This document shows positions 7,591 through 16,353 of a stretch of 50,669 nucleotides of DNA, piece after piece (position 1 is the stretch's first letter; every line of letters begins with the position of its first letter). This DNA comes from Paracoccaceae bacterium. Lineage in GTDB: Bacteria; Pseudomonadota; Alphaproteobacteria; Rhodobacterales; Rhodobacteraceae. The position numbers were made by a program, and so were the translations under genes. Below the pieces are notes generated by a model. The model saw only the letters and a list, made by a program, of their open reading frames with translations, searched no databases and was not told where the DNA came from. The DNA is taken from positions 1-50,669 of the forward strand of contig JACSRN010000122.1 in assembly GCA_014879735.1 (NCBI GenBank), written 5' to 3'.

Positions 7591-8706
7591 ATGACCATCT
7601 CCGCCGCCACAACCCTGCCGCTCTGGCTGCCAAAGCGCGTTCAGCTGTACATCAGCCACATCGAAGAGGGCGTCTCGCTGCGCGCCCTGGCCCGGCGGAC
7701 GGGGCTTAACGCCTCGACCGTGCTGCGCCAGGTTCGACGCTACGAAAACCGCCGCGATGATCCGCTGATGGATGGGGCGCTGGCCACGGTCAGCCAGAGG
7801 GCCAGGTCCGCCTCGGCCCCAGACCGACAGAAGGACACCGCTGCCATGACCGCCCCGATCCGCGACCTTCCCGCGCTTCCCGATGAGGCGCAACTTGCCC
7901 GCGAGGGCACCCGCGTGCTGCGCCGCCTGGCCGAGCCGGGGGCCATGCTGGCCTTCTCGGCCGATATGGACAAGGCGGTGGTGATGCGCGAACTGCCCGA
8001 CGGGCGCCATGCCCGCACCGCCGTTCTGGACCGCGCCATGGCCCAGGCCTTCTGCCTCAAGGACTGGATCTCCTGCCGGAAGGCCGGCCGGGTTTCCACC
8101 TACGAGATCACCTCGCAGGGCCGCGCGGCCCTGAAGCGCATGCTCGACGCCGAGACGCGGCCCGGCCAGCCCGGCCTGGCCGAGGCGGCGACGCGCTTTG
8201 CCGACCAGCACCGCGTCTGGGGCGCCCGCGTCATCGACGGTGACGAGGGCGCGCGGCGCATGCGGGTGAACGTCGCCGAAAGCCCCGTTGCCGTTCTGGG
8301 CCGGCGGCGCGACAAGGATGGCCGGCCGTTCCTTGAGCCAGAACTGGTCGAGGCGGCAGAGCGGTTGCGCGAGGATTTCGAACTGGCGCAGATGGGCCCG
8401 CGGGTGGCGCAGAACTGGGAACGGTTCCTGACCGGCGCCGACCGGGGCGATTTTCGCGCCGGCGGCGGGCAGGCCGATGGTGGCTCCCGCGCGAGAGAGC
8501 GGGTGGCCGCGGCGCTGCGCGACCTCGGGCCCGGCCTGGGCGATGTGGCGCTGCGGGTCTGCTGCTTTCTGGAGGGGATCGAGGCGGCCGAACAGCGCAT
8601 GGGCTGGGCCGCGCGCTCGGGCAAGATCGTGCTGCGCATTGCGCTGATGCGGCTGCGGCGGCATTACGACGAAACCTATGGCCGCCATGGGCCGCTGATC
8701 GGGTGA
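7591..8706 (+). CDS. Helix-turn-helix protein with C-terminal DUF6456 domain
   Basis: The product is 371 residues. Residues about 12-50 (WLPKRVQLYISHIEEGVSLR, ARRTGLNASTVLRQVRRYE) form a helix-turn-helix of the kind used by DNA-binding proteins. A middle segment follows (about 95-200, including a second winged-helix-like piece CLKDWISCRKAGRVSTYEIT, then SQGRAALKRML). Residues about 225-365 (RRMRVNVAESPVAVLGRRRD, FLEPELVEAAERLREDFELA and DVALRVCCFLEGIEAAEQRM) fit DUF6456. This looks like a chromosomal DNA-binding protein conserved in Rhodobacterales; targets are unknown. It may act on the palindrome in its own promoter region, which is an inference from position only. Confidence 0.82.
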   Translation: MTISAATTLPLWLPKRVQLYISHIEEGVSLRALARRTGLNASTVLRQVRRYENRRDDPLMDGALATVSQRARSASAPDRQKDTAAMTAPIRDLPALPDEAQLAREGTRVLRRLAEPGAMLAFSADMDKAVVMRELPDGRHARTAVLDRAMAQAFCLKDWISCRKAGRVSTYEITSQGRAALKRMLDAETRPGQPGLAEAATRFADQHRVWGARVIDGDEGARRMRVNVAESPVAVLGRRRDKDGRPFLEPELVEAAERLREDFELAQMGPRVAQNWERFLTGADRGDFRAGGGQADGGSRARERVAAALRDLGPGLGDVALRVCCFLEGIEAAEQRMGWAARSGKIVLRIALMRLRRHYDETYGRHGPLIG

Positions 8707-8822
8707 CGGCCGGCGCAACCGGTGTGGCGGGCAGATCAGGGCCGGCGGAAGGGTCTGCCGGCGGACAGATCAAGGCCGGCGGACGGATGGGCACGCGGGC
8801 AGGGGCGGCCGCACAGGCAAAA

Positions 8823-8880
8823 GGGGCCGCGATTCCCCGCGGCCCCTTCCTCGGCATTGCGGGATGGCATCTGCCATCCC
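8823..8880. terminator. Two hairpins between convergent genes (bidirectional terminator)
   Basis: The first hairpin pairs GGGGCCGCG (8823-8831) with CGCGGCCCC (8838-8846) across a 6-nt loop. It has AAAA-rich sequence on the left and TTCCTC on the right, so it can act in both directions. The second pairs GGGATGGCA (8861-8869) with TGCCATCCC (8872-8880) with almost no loop. They lie between the DUF6456 gene (ends 8706) and aqpZ (ends 8899). Confidence 0.6.
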
Positions 8881-8898
8881 CATCCCGCGACCGAGGTT

Positions 8899-9591
8899 TC
8901 ACTCGGGCTGGGTCAGCCCTTCGCCATGCAGCCAGCCCGCCAGCGCGCCCCCCACCAGCGGCGCCGCCAGAAACACCCAGAGATGACGCAGCGCATCGCC
9001 GCCGACAAACAGCGCCGGCCCGATCGACCGCGCGGGGTTCACCGAAGTGCCGGTGATCTTGATGCCGACAAGATGGATCATCGTCAGCGCCAGGCCGATG
9101 GCAAGGCCGGCAAAGCCCTTGGGGGCAAGGCCATGGGTCGCGCCCAGGATCACCGTCACGAAGACGAAGGTCGCCACCACCTCGAACAGCAGCGCCGACA
9201 CCAGATTGTAGCCGCCGCCATAGCCCGGCCCGTAGCCGTTGGCCCCAAGCCCGTTCACCGCGAGATCATAGCCCTCGCCGCCCGAAGCGATCAGATAGAG
9301 CACCGCGGCGCCGAGGATGGCACCCACCACCTGCGCCACGACATAGAGCACGAAGGCGCTGGTATCCATCCGCCCCGCCAGCCGCATGCCGAGGCTGACC
9401 GCCGGATTGAGATGGGCGCCCGAGATCGCCCCCAGACCATAGGCCACGGCGACGATGGTCAGCCCGAAGGCCAGCGCGATCCCGGTCAGCCCGACGCCCT
9501 CGGTCCCGTTTGCACCGGCGATCACCGCCGCACCGCAGCCGAAAAACACCAAGACGAATGTGCCGAGCATCTCGGCCGTAAATTTCCGCAT
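8899..9591 (-). CDS. aqpZ: Aquaporin Z
   Basis: The product of 230 residues is the normal length for AqpZ, a water channel in the inner membrane. It has six hydrophobic helices and both pore loops: SGAHLNPAV (NPA 62-64) and GTSVNPARS (NPA 185-187). The water-type selectivity filter is visible as Phe43 (AFGLTI), His173 (MIHLVG), Thr182 and Arg188, which argues for water rather than glycerol transport. A Gly/Tyr-rich extracellular loop ([14 protein letters not shown]) is typical. The start at 9591 ([12 protein letters not shown]) fits the family; the open frame continues far upstream only as a shadow of lipA. It is divergent from lipA with 111 bp between starts. Confidence 0.95.
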   Translation of the reverse strand: MRKFTAEMLGTFVLVFFGCGAAVIAGANGTEGVGLTGIALAFGLTIVAVAYGLGAISGAHLNPAVSLGMRLAGRMDTSAFVLYVVAQVVGAILGAAVLYLIASGGEGYDLAVNGLGANGYGPGYGGGYNLVSALLFEVVATFVFVTVILGATHGLAPKGFAGLAIGLALTMIHLVGIKITGTSVNPARSIGPALFVGGDALRHLWVFLAAPLVGGALAGWLHGEGLTQPE

Positions 9592-9627
9592 GACTTGCCA
9601 CTCCCTGCCGGTTGGCCGCAGGCTCGG

Positions 9628-9656
9628 TTGCCATGCGACGCAGTTCGCCTTATGAG
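9628..9656 (+). promoter_or_regulatory. Candidate sigma-70 promoter for lipA
   Basis: TTGCCA (9628-9633) and TATGAG (9651-9656) are separated by 17 nt, placing a start about 40 nt before lipA. The -35 is good and the -10 is weak. The overlapping GATATAT offers another -10. This is pattern matching only. Confidence 0.35.
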
Positions 9657-9690
9657 ATATATTGCCCCGCCACGTCAGGGGAAATTTTCC

Positions 9691-9701
9691 GGGACTGTCC
9701 C
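9691..9701 (+). promoter_or_regulatory. Short perfect hairpin directly before the lipA start codon
   Basis: GGGAC (9691-9695) and GTCCC (9697-9701) form a 5-bp stem ending one base before the lipA ATG at 9703. It occupies the place where a ribosome-binding site would lie, and no Shine-Dalgarno sequence is visible. It could limit translation initiation, or be chance. Confidence 0.3.
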
Positions 9702-9702
9702 C

Positions 9703-10653
9703 ATGCGCGACCTGAAGATCCCCGACCAGCGTCACCCCGAAAAGGCGCACCGCCCCGATCAGGACCAGCCGAAGAAACCGTCCTGGATCCGGGTGAAGGC
9801 ACCCAGTTCGGAAGGCTATCGCCAAACCCGCGCGATCATGAAGGAAAACCGGCTCGTCACCGTCTGCGAGGAGGCGGGCTGCCCCAATGTCGGCGAATGC
9901 TGGAGCGCGGGCCACGCCACCATGATGATCATGGGCGAGATCTGCACCCGCGGCTGCACCTTCTGCAATGTGGCCACCGGCCGGCCGAAGGATCTGGATG
10001 CTTTCGAGCCCGGCCGCGTCGCGCATGCGGTGCAGAAGCTGGGGCTGAAACATGTGGTCGTCACCTCGGTCGACCGCGACGATCTGGACGATGGCGGCGC
10101 CGCGCATTTTGCCCAGACCATCCGCGCGATCCGCCACCGCAGCCCCGACACCACGATCGAGGTGCTGACCCCGGATTTCCTGAAATGCCCGCCTTCGGCG
10201 CTGGAAGCGGTGGTCGAGGCGCGGCCGGACGTGTTCAACCACAATCTGGAGACCGTGCCCGGCCTGTATCAGGAGGTGCGCCCCGGCGCGCGCTATTTCC
10301 ACAGCCTGCGGCTGCTGCAGCGGGTGAAGGAACTGGATCCGGCAATGTTCACCAAATCGGGGATCATGGTCGGTCTTGGCGAAAGCCGGCCGCAGGTCCT
10401 GCAGGTGATGGACGACATGCGGTCGGCCGATGTCGATTTCCTGACCGTCGGCCAGTATCTGCAACCGACGCCGAAACATCACCGTGTCGCCGAATTCGTG
10501 ACGCCAGAGGCCTTTGCCGGCTATGAGAAATCAGCCTGGAACAAGGGGTTCCTGATGGTTTCTGCTACACCGCTGACCCGGTCGTCCTATCATGCCGGCG
10601 AGGATTTCGCCCGGATGCGGGCAGCCCGGCTGGAGAAGCTGGACCGCTGCTGA
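9703..10653 (+). CDS. lipA: Lipoyl synthase
   Basis: The product of 316 residues is a radical SAM enzyme that inserts two sulfurs into protein-bound octanoyl groups to form lipoyl cofactors. The auxiliary 4Fe-4S cluster cysteines are in [12 protein letters not shown] (Cys55, Cys60, Cys66) and the radical SAM cysteines in CTRGCTFC (Cys81, Cys85, Cys88). The C-terminal [10 protein letters not shown] carries the conserved serine that binds the auxiliary cluster. The start [16 protein letters not shown] at 9703 gives the usual N-terminal extension; the frame upstream is a shadow of aqpZ. It is probably transcribed alone: aqpZ is divergent and the next gene converges. Confidence 0.97.
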   Translation: MRDLKIPDQRHPEKAHRPDQDQPKKPSWIRVKAPSSEGYRQTRAIMKENRLVTVCEEAGCPNVGECWSAGHATMMIMGEICTRGCTFCNVATGRPKDLDAFEPGRVAHAVQKLGLKHVVVTSVDRDDLDDGGAAHFAQTIRAIRHRSPDTTIEVLTPDFLKCPPSALEAVVEARPDVFNHNLETVPGLYQEVRPGARYFHSLRLLQRVKELDPAMFTKSGIMVGLGESRPQVLQVMDDMRSADVDFLTVGQYLQPTPKHHRVAEFVTPEAFAGYEKSAWNKGFLMVSATPLTRSSYHAGEDFARMRAARLEKLDRC

Positions 10654-10720
10654 TCCGCTGCGGCGCCCGGTGCTGACGCGGCCGATGCTGACGCGGCCGG
10701 TGCGCCCGGACCGGATGCTG

Positions 10721-10737
10721 CGGGCGCTGCGCCCGCA
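10721..10737. terminator. Compact hairpin between lipA and the convergent barrel gene
   Basis: GCGGGCG and CGCCCGC form a 7-bp stem with a 3-nt loop at 10721-10737. A short direct repeat of TGCTGACGCGGCCG precedes it (about 10671-10700). The position between convergent 3' ends (10653 and 10747) suits termination. There is no T-run on either side. Confidence 0.35.
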
Positions 10738-10746
10738 GAACCTGAT

Positions 10747-11658
10747 TCAGAACCTGATGCCGATGCCGAGATCGTAGATCTCGTCCCCGCCCGAGACGGC
10801 GGCGCCGGCGCGGACATGCCCGCCGAAAGGCAGCCGGTATTCGGCATCCAGCGCCGAGAGGCTGCCGTCTTCGGTATGGATGTAGGTGCTGTTCAGCGTC
10901 AGCGCCGGCGTAAGGTCATAGCCGACATGCAGCCGCGCGACATTGCCGTCGACCACCGCGCCGGCCCGGGCCGCGGCAAGACCCAGCCGCCAGTCGCCGC
11001 CTTCGTAGAGCACGCCCAGCTCGACCGAATCGCCCGCTGCGGTGTCGCCCGACAGATGCTCGGCCGAACCGAAGACCGTGGTCGCGCCGGTGGTATAGCT
11101 GGCTGCGGCCTGCACCGCATCGACCTTCCGGCCGCCGCCCTCGATCCGGTGAACCGAGGCGCCCCAGGCAATGCCGCCCGGCGTGGCGCCCTGCACCGCC
11201 AGCCCGGGGGTCAGGCCATTGTCGTCATAAGACAGGATCGAGGCACCCGAGGCCATCGCCCGGCCATAGGCCAGATCCAGCGCCGCATTGGACAAGCGGT
11301 CGCCCATCGGTGACAGCGCCTCGGCCACCGGGCGCGGTGCGCCGAACTTCACCTCGGTTGCGCCAAAGCCCAGAACGCCGGCCGCCCAGAGGTTTTGCGC
11401 ATCCTTGCCGCTGCTGAGGTTGTAGACGCCGGTCAGCGTTGCCTCGGCACCCAGCGTCATCGGGCCGAAGGCGACCCCGGCCCAGGTCAGCGTCAGGTCG
11501 GTGGCGCCCAGTGTCTGGGTATCAGTGCCCGACAGATGCGATGCCTGAACGGCTGCGCGGCCCTCCAGCACAAGAGCGCTGCCGATCTGCAGCGGCTCGG
11601 CCGCGGATGCAAGGGGAAGCCCCGCCAGAATGGCGGAGAGAACGCGGATGCGGGTCAT
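10747..11658 (-). CDS. Outer-membrane beta-barrel (porin-like) protein
   Basis: The product of 303 residues begins with a signal peptide (MTRIRVLSAILAGLPLASAA, cleavage about residue 20). The rest is alternating hydrophobic/polar strands with many Gly and few charged clusters, such as DLTLTWAGVAFGPMTLGAEA and DWRLGLAAARAGAVV, and it ends DEIYDLGIGIRF. A C-terminal phenylalanine after alternating hydrophobic residues is the outer-membrane insertion signature. The length and strand pattern fit the porin-like proteins of Rhodobacteraceae. The substrate or role is unknown. It is a single gene with the cytochrome c gene upstream on the same strand, 139 bp away. Confidence 0.7.
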   Translation of the reverse strand: MTRIRVLSAILAGLPLASAAEPLQIGSALVLEGRAAVQASHLSGTDTQTLGATDLTLTWAGVAFGPMTLGAEATLTGVYNLSSGKDAQNLWAAGVLGFGATEVKFGAPRPVAEALSPMGDRLSNAALDLAYGRAMASGASILSYDDNGLTPGLAVQGATPGGIAWGASVHRIEGGGRKVDAVQAAASYTTGATTVFGSAEHLSGDTAAGDSVELGVLYEGGDWRLGLAAARAGAVVDGNVARLHVGYDLTPALTLNSTYIHTEDGSLSALDAEYRLPFGGHVRAGAAVSGGDEIYDLGIGIRF

Positions 11659-11797
11659 GGATGCCTCGGTGCCTGTGCCTGTATTTTTTCGGCCATTCTA
11701 GACGCCGGTTCCGGGCCATCGCAAGGAAAACCCCCGCAAGCCTGCGGATTTAACCCCGCATGTTGCGGATGCGGCGCAAGGCTGCCGCAGGATATGG

Positions 11798-12685
11798 CTA
11801 TTCGGCCGGGGGGACGGCTTTCAGATAGGCCGCGACATTGGCGGCATAATCCGGCGGCAGTTTCCCGAAATTGTCGACGACATGCGCCATATGGCCGCCC
11901 ACGCTGTCGTAATCCGGCGTCATGCCGGTGGTCAGGTAGCTGGCGATCTCCTCTTCGCTCCACTCCAGCCGGGCGGGGGTGATGTTGGGGATCGTGCCCT
12001 TTCCCGAGGGATTGGGCGCGCCGGCCAGCCAGCGGCTTTTCTCCATGCCACCCAGGGCGTTGCGCGGGGTATGGCATTCGCCGCAATGCGCCATGGCCTC
12101 GGCGATGTATCGGCCCAGTTCGGCCTCTGGCTGGAGGGTGCCGCCCACCGTCCAGGCATCGGACAGGAACAGAAGCTTCCAGCCCCCCAGCGCGATGCGC
12201 TGGTTGAAGGGAAAGCCCACGTCATGCGGGCGCGACGGGGTGGAATCGGCCGGCAGCGTCTTCATATAGGCGTAAAGATCGGCCACATCCTGCAATTGCA
12301 TCTTGTTGTAGGAGGCATAGGGCAGGGCGGGATAGAGGTGTTCGCCCTCGCGCCCGACACCGCGCATCACCGCATTTGCCAGATTGAGCAGCGACCAGTC
12401 GCCGATGCCCTGTTCGGGATCCTGGCTGATGTTCGGTGCATAGAAGGTGCCGAAGGCCGAGGGAAACTCCTGCCCGCCCGACAGCAAAAGCTGCGCATCG
12501 CCGGTGGCGCCGGGCGCCATGTGGCAGGAGGCGCAGCCGGTGGCCAGAAAGACCTGCTGGCCGTGGCCCGGATCGCCGGTCAGCCCTGCCAGGGCGCTTT
12601 CCTCCATCGGATCGGGCAGGGTGCGCCAGTACAGAAGGACACCGACGACAACGGCAAAGAGAAGGAACCAGCGAAGAAGGCGCAT
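11798..12685 (-). CDS. Membrane-anchored diheme cytochrome c
   Basis: The product is 295 residues. An uncleaved N-terminal helix (about residues 5-20, WFLLFAVVVGVLLYW) anchors it in the inner membrane with the rest in the periplasm. Two c-type heme sites are visible: CASCH (51-55) and CGECH (201-205), each in its own cytochrome domain. Candidate distal methionines are in YNKMQLQD and GGHMAHVV. The layout resembles the cytochrome subunits of periplasmic alcohol, aldehyde or gluconate dehydrogenases, but no dehydrogenase gene adjoins it, so its electron donor is unknown. The start at 12685 (MRLLRWF) puts the anchor at the N-terminus; the longer frame to 12718 adds unlikely acidic residues. Confidence 0.85.
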   Translation of the reverse strand: MRLLRWFLLFAVVVGVLLYWRTLPDPMEESALAGLTGDPGHGQQVFLATGCASCHMAPGATGDAQLLLSGGQEFPSAFGTFYAPNISQDPEQGIGDWSLLNLANAVMRGVGREGEHLYPALPYASYNKMQLQDVADLYAYMKTLPADSTPSRPHDVGFPFNQRIALGGWKLLFLSDAWTVGGTLQPEAELGRYIAEAMAHCGECHTPRNALGGMEKSRWLAGAPNPSGKGTIPNITPARLEWSEEEIASYLTTGMTPDYDSVGGHMAHVVDNFGKLPPDYAANVAAYLKAVPPAE

Positions 12686-12779
12686 TTCGGTCTCCGGTCC
12701 AGAGGCTGAATCTGACACACAGAGTAGCGGGAAAATCGCACGCTGCCAGTCTTTTGCGCGCGCCAGCGCCGAAGGCCGC

Positions 12780-12821
12780 GCGCGCCGCGGGGCCAGGCCG
12801 GTCCGTGCCGGCGCGGCGCGC
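12780..12821 (-). terminator. Hairpin downstream of hpt
   Basis: GCGCGCCGCG (12780-12789) and CGCGGCGCGC (12812-12821) form a 10-bp stem ending 3 bp from the hpt stop codon. An inner GCCGG/CCGGC pair lies in the loop. There is no U-tract. The position immediately behind hpt suggests a role in 3'-end formation. Confidence 0.4.
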
Positions 12822-12823
12822 TG

Positions 12824-13387
12824 TCACCCCGCGCCGGTGAAGCGCACCTTGCCGATGAAGGGCAGGTTGCGGTTGCGCTGGCCGTAGTCGATGCCATAGC
12901 CCACGACGAATTCGTCGGGGATCTCGAATCCGGTCCAGGTTGCCTTGATCGGTACCTCGCGTCGCGCCGGCTTGTCCAGCAGCGCGCAGATCTCCAGCCG
13001 CTTCGGCCCGCGGCTGAGCAGCAGGTTCTTCACATGGTGCAGGGTGAAGCCGGTGTCGACGATATCCTCCACCACCAGCACGTCGCGGCCGGCGATCTCG
13101 CCGCGCAGATCCTTCAGGATCCGCACCTCGCGCGAGGATTCGAGCGCGTCGCCATAGCTGGAGGCCTCAAGGAAATCGACCTCGACCGGCAGGTCGATCT
13201 CGCGCACGAGGTCGGCGATGAAGACAAAGCTGCCGCGCAGCAGGCCCACGACCACCAGCTTGCGGGTGCCGGCAAAGGCGGTGGTGATCTCTGCCGCCAG
13301 ATCCTCGACGCGGGCGGCGATGGCCTTGGCGCTGATCATCTGGTCGACGACATAGGGCGGCGGTTCGGAGGGGCGGGGTTCGGTCAT
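12824..13387 (-). CDS. hpt: Hypoxanthine phosphoribosyltransferase
   Basis: The product of 187 residues is a type I phosphoribosyltransferase that makes IMP or GMP from hypoxanthine or guanine and PRPP in purine salvage. The PRPP-binding motif [13 protein letters not shown] lies at 103-115. The flexible-loop serine-tyrosine pair EASSYGD is at about 74-80, and the base-binding lysine region ALLDKPARR and the C-terminal [16 protein letters not shown] match bacterial Hpt. It is monocistronic by context and divergent from the START-domain gene. Confidence 0.95.
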   Translation of the reverse strand: MTEPRPSEPPPYVVDQMISAKAIAARVEDLAAEITTAFAGTRKLVVVGLLRGSFVFIADLVREIDLPVEVDFLEASSYGDALESSREVRILKDLRGEIAGRDVLVVEDIVDTGFTLHHVKNLLLSRGPKRLEICALLDKPARREVPIKATWTGFEIPDEFVVGYGIDYGQRNRNLPFIGKVRFTGAG

Positions 13388-13554
13388 CGGCGATCCTGGT
13401 TCCTTCCTGTCCGGTGTGCGCCGAAGCGCGCCGCCAGTTCAAGCGGAAATCCCGATGCGCCGGGGCCGCGGGGATCTGCCGCGGCCTTGACGGGGTTGAA
13501 ATCGCGGCCGCATCGGGCGAGATGGGCGGATCGAAGCCGCAAACCGCCTGACCC

Positions 13555-14004
13555 ATGCCCAAGCATCACGAGACCCGGCGCCTGCCCTATACGGCCGATC
13601 AGATGTATGCCCTGGTCGCCGACGTCGAAAGCTATCCGAAGTTCCTGCCCTGGAACGCGGCGGCCCGCATCCGGTCGCGACGGCCGATCGAGGGTGGCGA
13701 GGTGATGGAGGCCGATCTGGTCATCAGCTTCAAGGTGTTCCGCGAAAGGTTCGGCAGCCGGGTGACGCTGCTGCCGGGCGCGGCGAAGATCCTGACCGAA
13801 TATCTCGACGGGCCGTTTCGCCACATGCGCTCGACCTGGACCTTCCGCCCCGCCGGCGAGGGCTGCGAGGTGGAGTTCTTCGTCGATTTCGAGTTTCGCA
13901 ACGCGATCCTGCAGGGGATCGTCGGCGTTGTCTTCAACGATGCGATGCAGCGCGTGGTCCGTGCCTTCGAACGCCGCGCGGCCGAGCTTTACGGCCCGCG
14001 ATGA
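13555..14004 (+). CDS. COQ10/RatA-type START-domain protein
   Basis: The product of 149 residues matches the Polyketide_cyc/COQ10 family: N-terminal HHETRRLPYTADQMYALVAD, then SYPKFLPWNAAARIRS and the C-terminal helix NDAMQRVVRAFERRAAELYG that caps the hydrophobic pocket. In eukaryotes and many alphaproteobacteria such proteins bind ubiquinone and support respiration. The E. coli homologue is called RatA and is described as a ribosome-association toxin. I favour the quinone-binding role. It converges with cinA, 36 bp away. Confidence 0.9.
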   Translation: MPKHHETRRLPYTADQMYALVADVESYPKFLPWNAAARIRSRRPIEGGEVMEADLVISFKVFRERFGSRVTLLPGAAKILTEYLDGPFRHMRSTWTFRPAGEGCEVEFFVDFEFRNAILQGIVGVVFNDAMQRVVRAFERRAAELYGPR

Positions 14005-14040
14005 GCGGCCGGCGTTTCGGCCCCGGCGCCCGTCGGCCCG

Positions 14041-14520
14041 TCAGGCCATCGCCCGCAGCAGCAGCGCCAGCGCATGGCCGGTGCTGGCCTGGCGCACCTG
14101 GGCGCGGCCGATGGCGCCGAACTCCACCGTTTCGCTGAAGACCGGCAGGCCGATGCGGCGGACGGCAAAGCAGACCCGGCCCTCGGGCTTGAACTCGCTG
14201 CCGCCCGGTCCGGCAATGCCGGTGGTGGCGATGGCCAACGTCACCCCCGCCCGGACCAGCGCGCCCTCGGCCATCTCGCGCGCCACCGCCTCGGAGACCG
14301 CGCCATGGGCCGCCAGCGTCGCTGCGGCGACGCCCAGCATCTGCTGCTTGGCCAGGTTGGAATAGGTCACGAAGCCACGGTCGAAGACGGCGGAGGATCC
14401 GGCGATATCGGTCAGCGCCGCGGCCACCATCCCGCCGGTGCAACTTTCGGCGGTGGCGATGGTCAGGCCACAGTAGCGGGCTGCCGCAAGGACCCGTTCG
14501 GCGGGGCTCAGCGCAGCCAT
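14041..14520 (-). CDS. cinA: CinA-family nicotinamide-nucleotide amidohydrolase
   Basis: The product of 159 residues is the stand-alone C-terminal CinA domain (PncC type), which hydrolyses nicotinamide mononucleotide to nicotinate mononucleotide in pyridine-nucleotide recycling. Key segments are [20 protein letters not shown] (with the catalytic serine-cysteine region), [19 protein letters not shown], and [20 protein letters not shown]. The start at 14520 overlaps pgpA by 13 nt, which indicates translational coupling in the ispDF-pgpA-cinA operon. Confidence 0.93.
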   Translation of the reverse strand: MAALSPAERVLAAARYCGLTIATAESCTGGMVAAALTDIAGSSAVFDRGFVTYSNLAKQQMLGVAAATLAAHGAVSEAVAREMAEGALVRAGVTLAIATTGIAGPGGSEFKPEGRVCFAVRRIGLPVFSETVEFGAIGRAQVRQASTGHALALLLRAMA

Positions 14521-15011
14521 GGCTCGATCAGCCCGTGATAAAGCGCGGCCGCAGCCATCAGCGCGACGCCGGCGAACAGCCCGGCCACCAGATCGTCGCC
14601 CATGACGCCCGCGGCCCCGCCACGCCGGTCCAGCCGGCCGACAAGCCAGGGTTTCCAGATGTCGAACAGGCGGAAGAAGCCGAAGGCCGCCACCCAGCCC
14701 GGCCAGGCGACCAGCGCCCAGTTCTCCACCCCGTGGAACCAGAAGGCTGCGGCGGGAAACAGCAGCGCAAGCCATTGTCCCGCCACCTCGTCGATGACGA
14801 ATTCCGCCGGATCGTCGGCCGGCGAGGCCAGTGTTGCGGCCACCGCGCGATAGCCCAGCACGACAACCAGCAGCATTGCCGCGACCAGCACCGGAAAGCC
14901 CAGCCAGCGGTCGATGGCCAGGCCCAGCGCCACCGCCACCGCCGAGGCCCAGGTGCCCGGCGCCGGGCGCAGGTGGCCCAGGCCGAAACAGGTTGCGATC
15001 ATGCGGTTCAT
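14508..15011 (-). CDS. pgpA: Phosphatidylglycerophosphatase A
   Basis: The product of 167 residues is an inner-membrane lipid phosphatase that makes phosphatidylglycerol. It contains [15 protein letters not shown] near residue 9, [14 protein letters not shown] (acidic metal-binding residues), [11 protein letters not shown] and the Gly/Asp-rich [18 protein letters not shown], all PgpA hallmarks, with about four hydrophobic helices. The start at 15011 overlaps the ispDF stop by 4 nt (ATGA). Confidence 0.95.
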   Translation of the reverse strand: MNRMIATCFGLGHLRPAPGTWASAVAVALGLAIDRWLGFPVLVAAMLLVVVLGYRAVAATLASPADDPAEFVIDEVAGQWLALLFPAAAFWFHGVENWALVAWPGWVAAFGFFRLFDIWKPWLVGRLDRRGGAAGVMGDDLVAGLFAGVALMAAAALYHGLIEPWLR

Positions 15012-16132
15012 CGCTGCACCAGCAGGGCCGTGGCCAGCGCGGCGATGCCCTCCTCGCGGCCGGTGAAGCCCAGCCGTTCCGATGTGGTCGCCTTCACGCT
15101 GACCCGGCCGGCCTCGATTCCCAGAATGCGCGCCAGCTCCGCCCGCATCTGGGGGGCATGCGGGCCGATCTTCGGCCTTTCGCAGACCAGCGTCACATCG
15201 CAATTCGAAAGCTCGAACCCCTGGTCGCGGGCAAGGCCGATGGCATGGGACAGGAAGGCATGGCTTGCCGCGCCCTTCCATTGCGGATCCGAGGGCGGGA
15301 AGTGCCGGCCGATGTCGCCGGCGGCCAGCGCGCCATAGATCGCATCGGTCAGGGCATGCATGCCGACATCGGCATCGGAATGGCCGAGCAGCCCGCGGGA
15401 ATGCGGGATCTTCACGCCGCAAAGCCAGACATGATCGCCGGTCGTGAAGGCATGCACGTCATAGCCGTTGCCCATCCGCAGATCCATTCGCCGGTTCCTC
15501 AGCAGCTTGTCCCCCCGGTCGAAATCGCCGGGGAAGGTGAGTTTCAGGTTCTCCTCCTCGCCCTCGACGATGGCCACGTCAAGACCCGCGGCCAGCGCCA
15601 CCTCGACATCGTCGGCGGCATCGGCGCCGTGGGCCAGATGGGCGGCGAGGATGGGCTCGAAGCGGAAGGCCTGCGGCGTCTGGGCGCGAAACAGGCCTTC
15701 GCGCGAACGGGTGCCGCCGACCAGCCCGCCCTTGCCGTGCCAGAGCGCGTCCGTCACCGGCAGGGCCGGCGCCGCCCCCGTCGCGGTGTCCAGCGCTGCC
15801 ACCAGCCGCGCGGTCAGCGCCGGCGTGACGAAGGGGCGCGCGCCATCATGGATCAGCACGCGGGCAAAGCCGCGGCCCTGCGCCGCCACCAGCGCATTGC
15901 GGACCGAGGCGGCGCGGCTGGCGCCGCCCTCGACCAGCTCTGTCCCGGGAAACAACGCCTCCGCCTGCGGCCGGTCCTCGGGGTGAATGACCAGGATCAG
16001 CGGCAGGCCCGCAAAGGCCGCGACCGTATGGGCGAGGACCGGCCGGCCGTCAAGATTGCGCCATTGCTTCGGCACGCCACTGCCGGCGCGGGTACCGCGG
16101 CCGGCTGCGACAATGACGACAAGGGTGGACAT
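15008..16132 (-). CDS. ispDF: Bifunctional IspD/IspF enzyme of isoprenoid synthesis
   Basis: The product of 374 residues fuses two steps of the MEP pathway. Residues about 1-215 are IspD (2-C-methyl-D-erythritol 4-phosphate cytidylyltransferase) with the nucleotide-binding [19 protein letters not shown] and [10 protein letters not shown]. Residues about 216-374 are IspF (MECDP synthase) with metal ligands in [29 protein letters not shown], and [12 protein letters not shown]. Such fusions are common in alphaproteobacteria. It heads the ispDF-pgpA-cinA operon. The divergent dusB-ntrBC unit starts about 220 bp upstream. Confidence 0.97.
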   Translation of the reverse strand: MSTLVVIVAAGRGTRAGSGVPKQWRNLDGRPVLAHTVAAFAGLPLILVIHPEDRPQAEALFPGTELVEGGASRAASVRNALVAAQGRGFARVLIHDGARPFVTPALTARLVAALDTATGAAPALPVTDALWHGKGGLVGGTRSREGLFRAQTPQAFRFEPILAAHLAHGADAADDVEVALAAGLDVAIVEGEEENLKLTFPGDFDRGDKLLRNRRMDLRMGNGYDVHAFTTGDHVWLCGVKIPHSRGLLGHSDADVGMHALTDAIYGALAAGDIGRHFPPSDPQWKGAASHAFLSHAIGLARDQGFELSNCDVTLVCERPKIGPHAPQMRAELARILGIEAGRVSVKATTSERLGFTGREEGIAALATALLVQR

Positions 16133-16222
16133 GGCGCCTCCGGCTGTGCACTGGGCCCTTCCTAGGGCAGCGCGGCGCGGCTGACAATCTGGCGTGCCAA
16201 GGGGTGGTATGCCTTATTTTTG

Positions 16223-16240
16223 TGCAATGCCGCATTTGCA
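16223..16240. promoter_or_regulatory. TGCA-N10-TGCA dyad upstream of dusB-ntrBC
   Basis: TGCA (16223-16226) and TGCA (16237-16240) flank 10 nt with extended symmetry (TGCAATGC against GCATTTGCA, one-base bulge). It lies 114 bp before the chosen dusB start, in the divergent promoter region with ispDF. It superficially resembles enteric NtrC sites (TGCA-N9-TGCA) but the spacing differs by one. Autoregulation is only a possibility. Confidence 0.25.
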
Positions 16241-16353
16241 AGCAGTTTACAGCCCTCCCGCTCTTGCGCCATCAGGGCATCACGCTAGCTGTGGACGGGA
16301 AGGCGGCGGGCCGCAGCCCCGCCGTCGCCGTCGCCGACAATCAGGATTACGCC

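Noticed and set aside
8722-9702. Long forward frame continuing upstream of lipA
   Set aside because: This part is antisense to aqpZ and has shadow composition. Only the part from 9703 matches lipoyl synthase.
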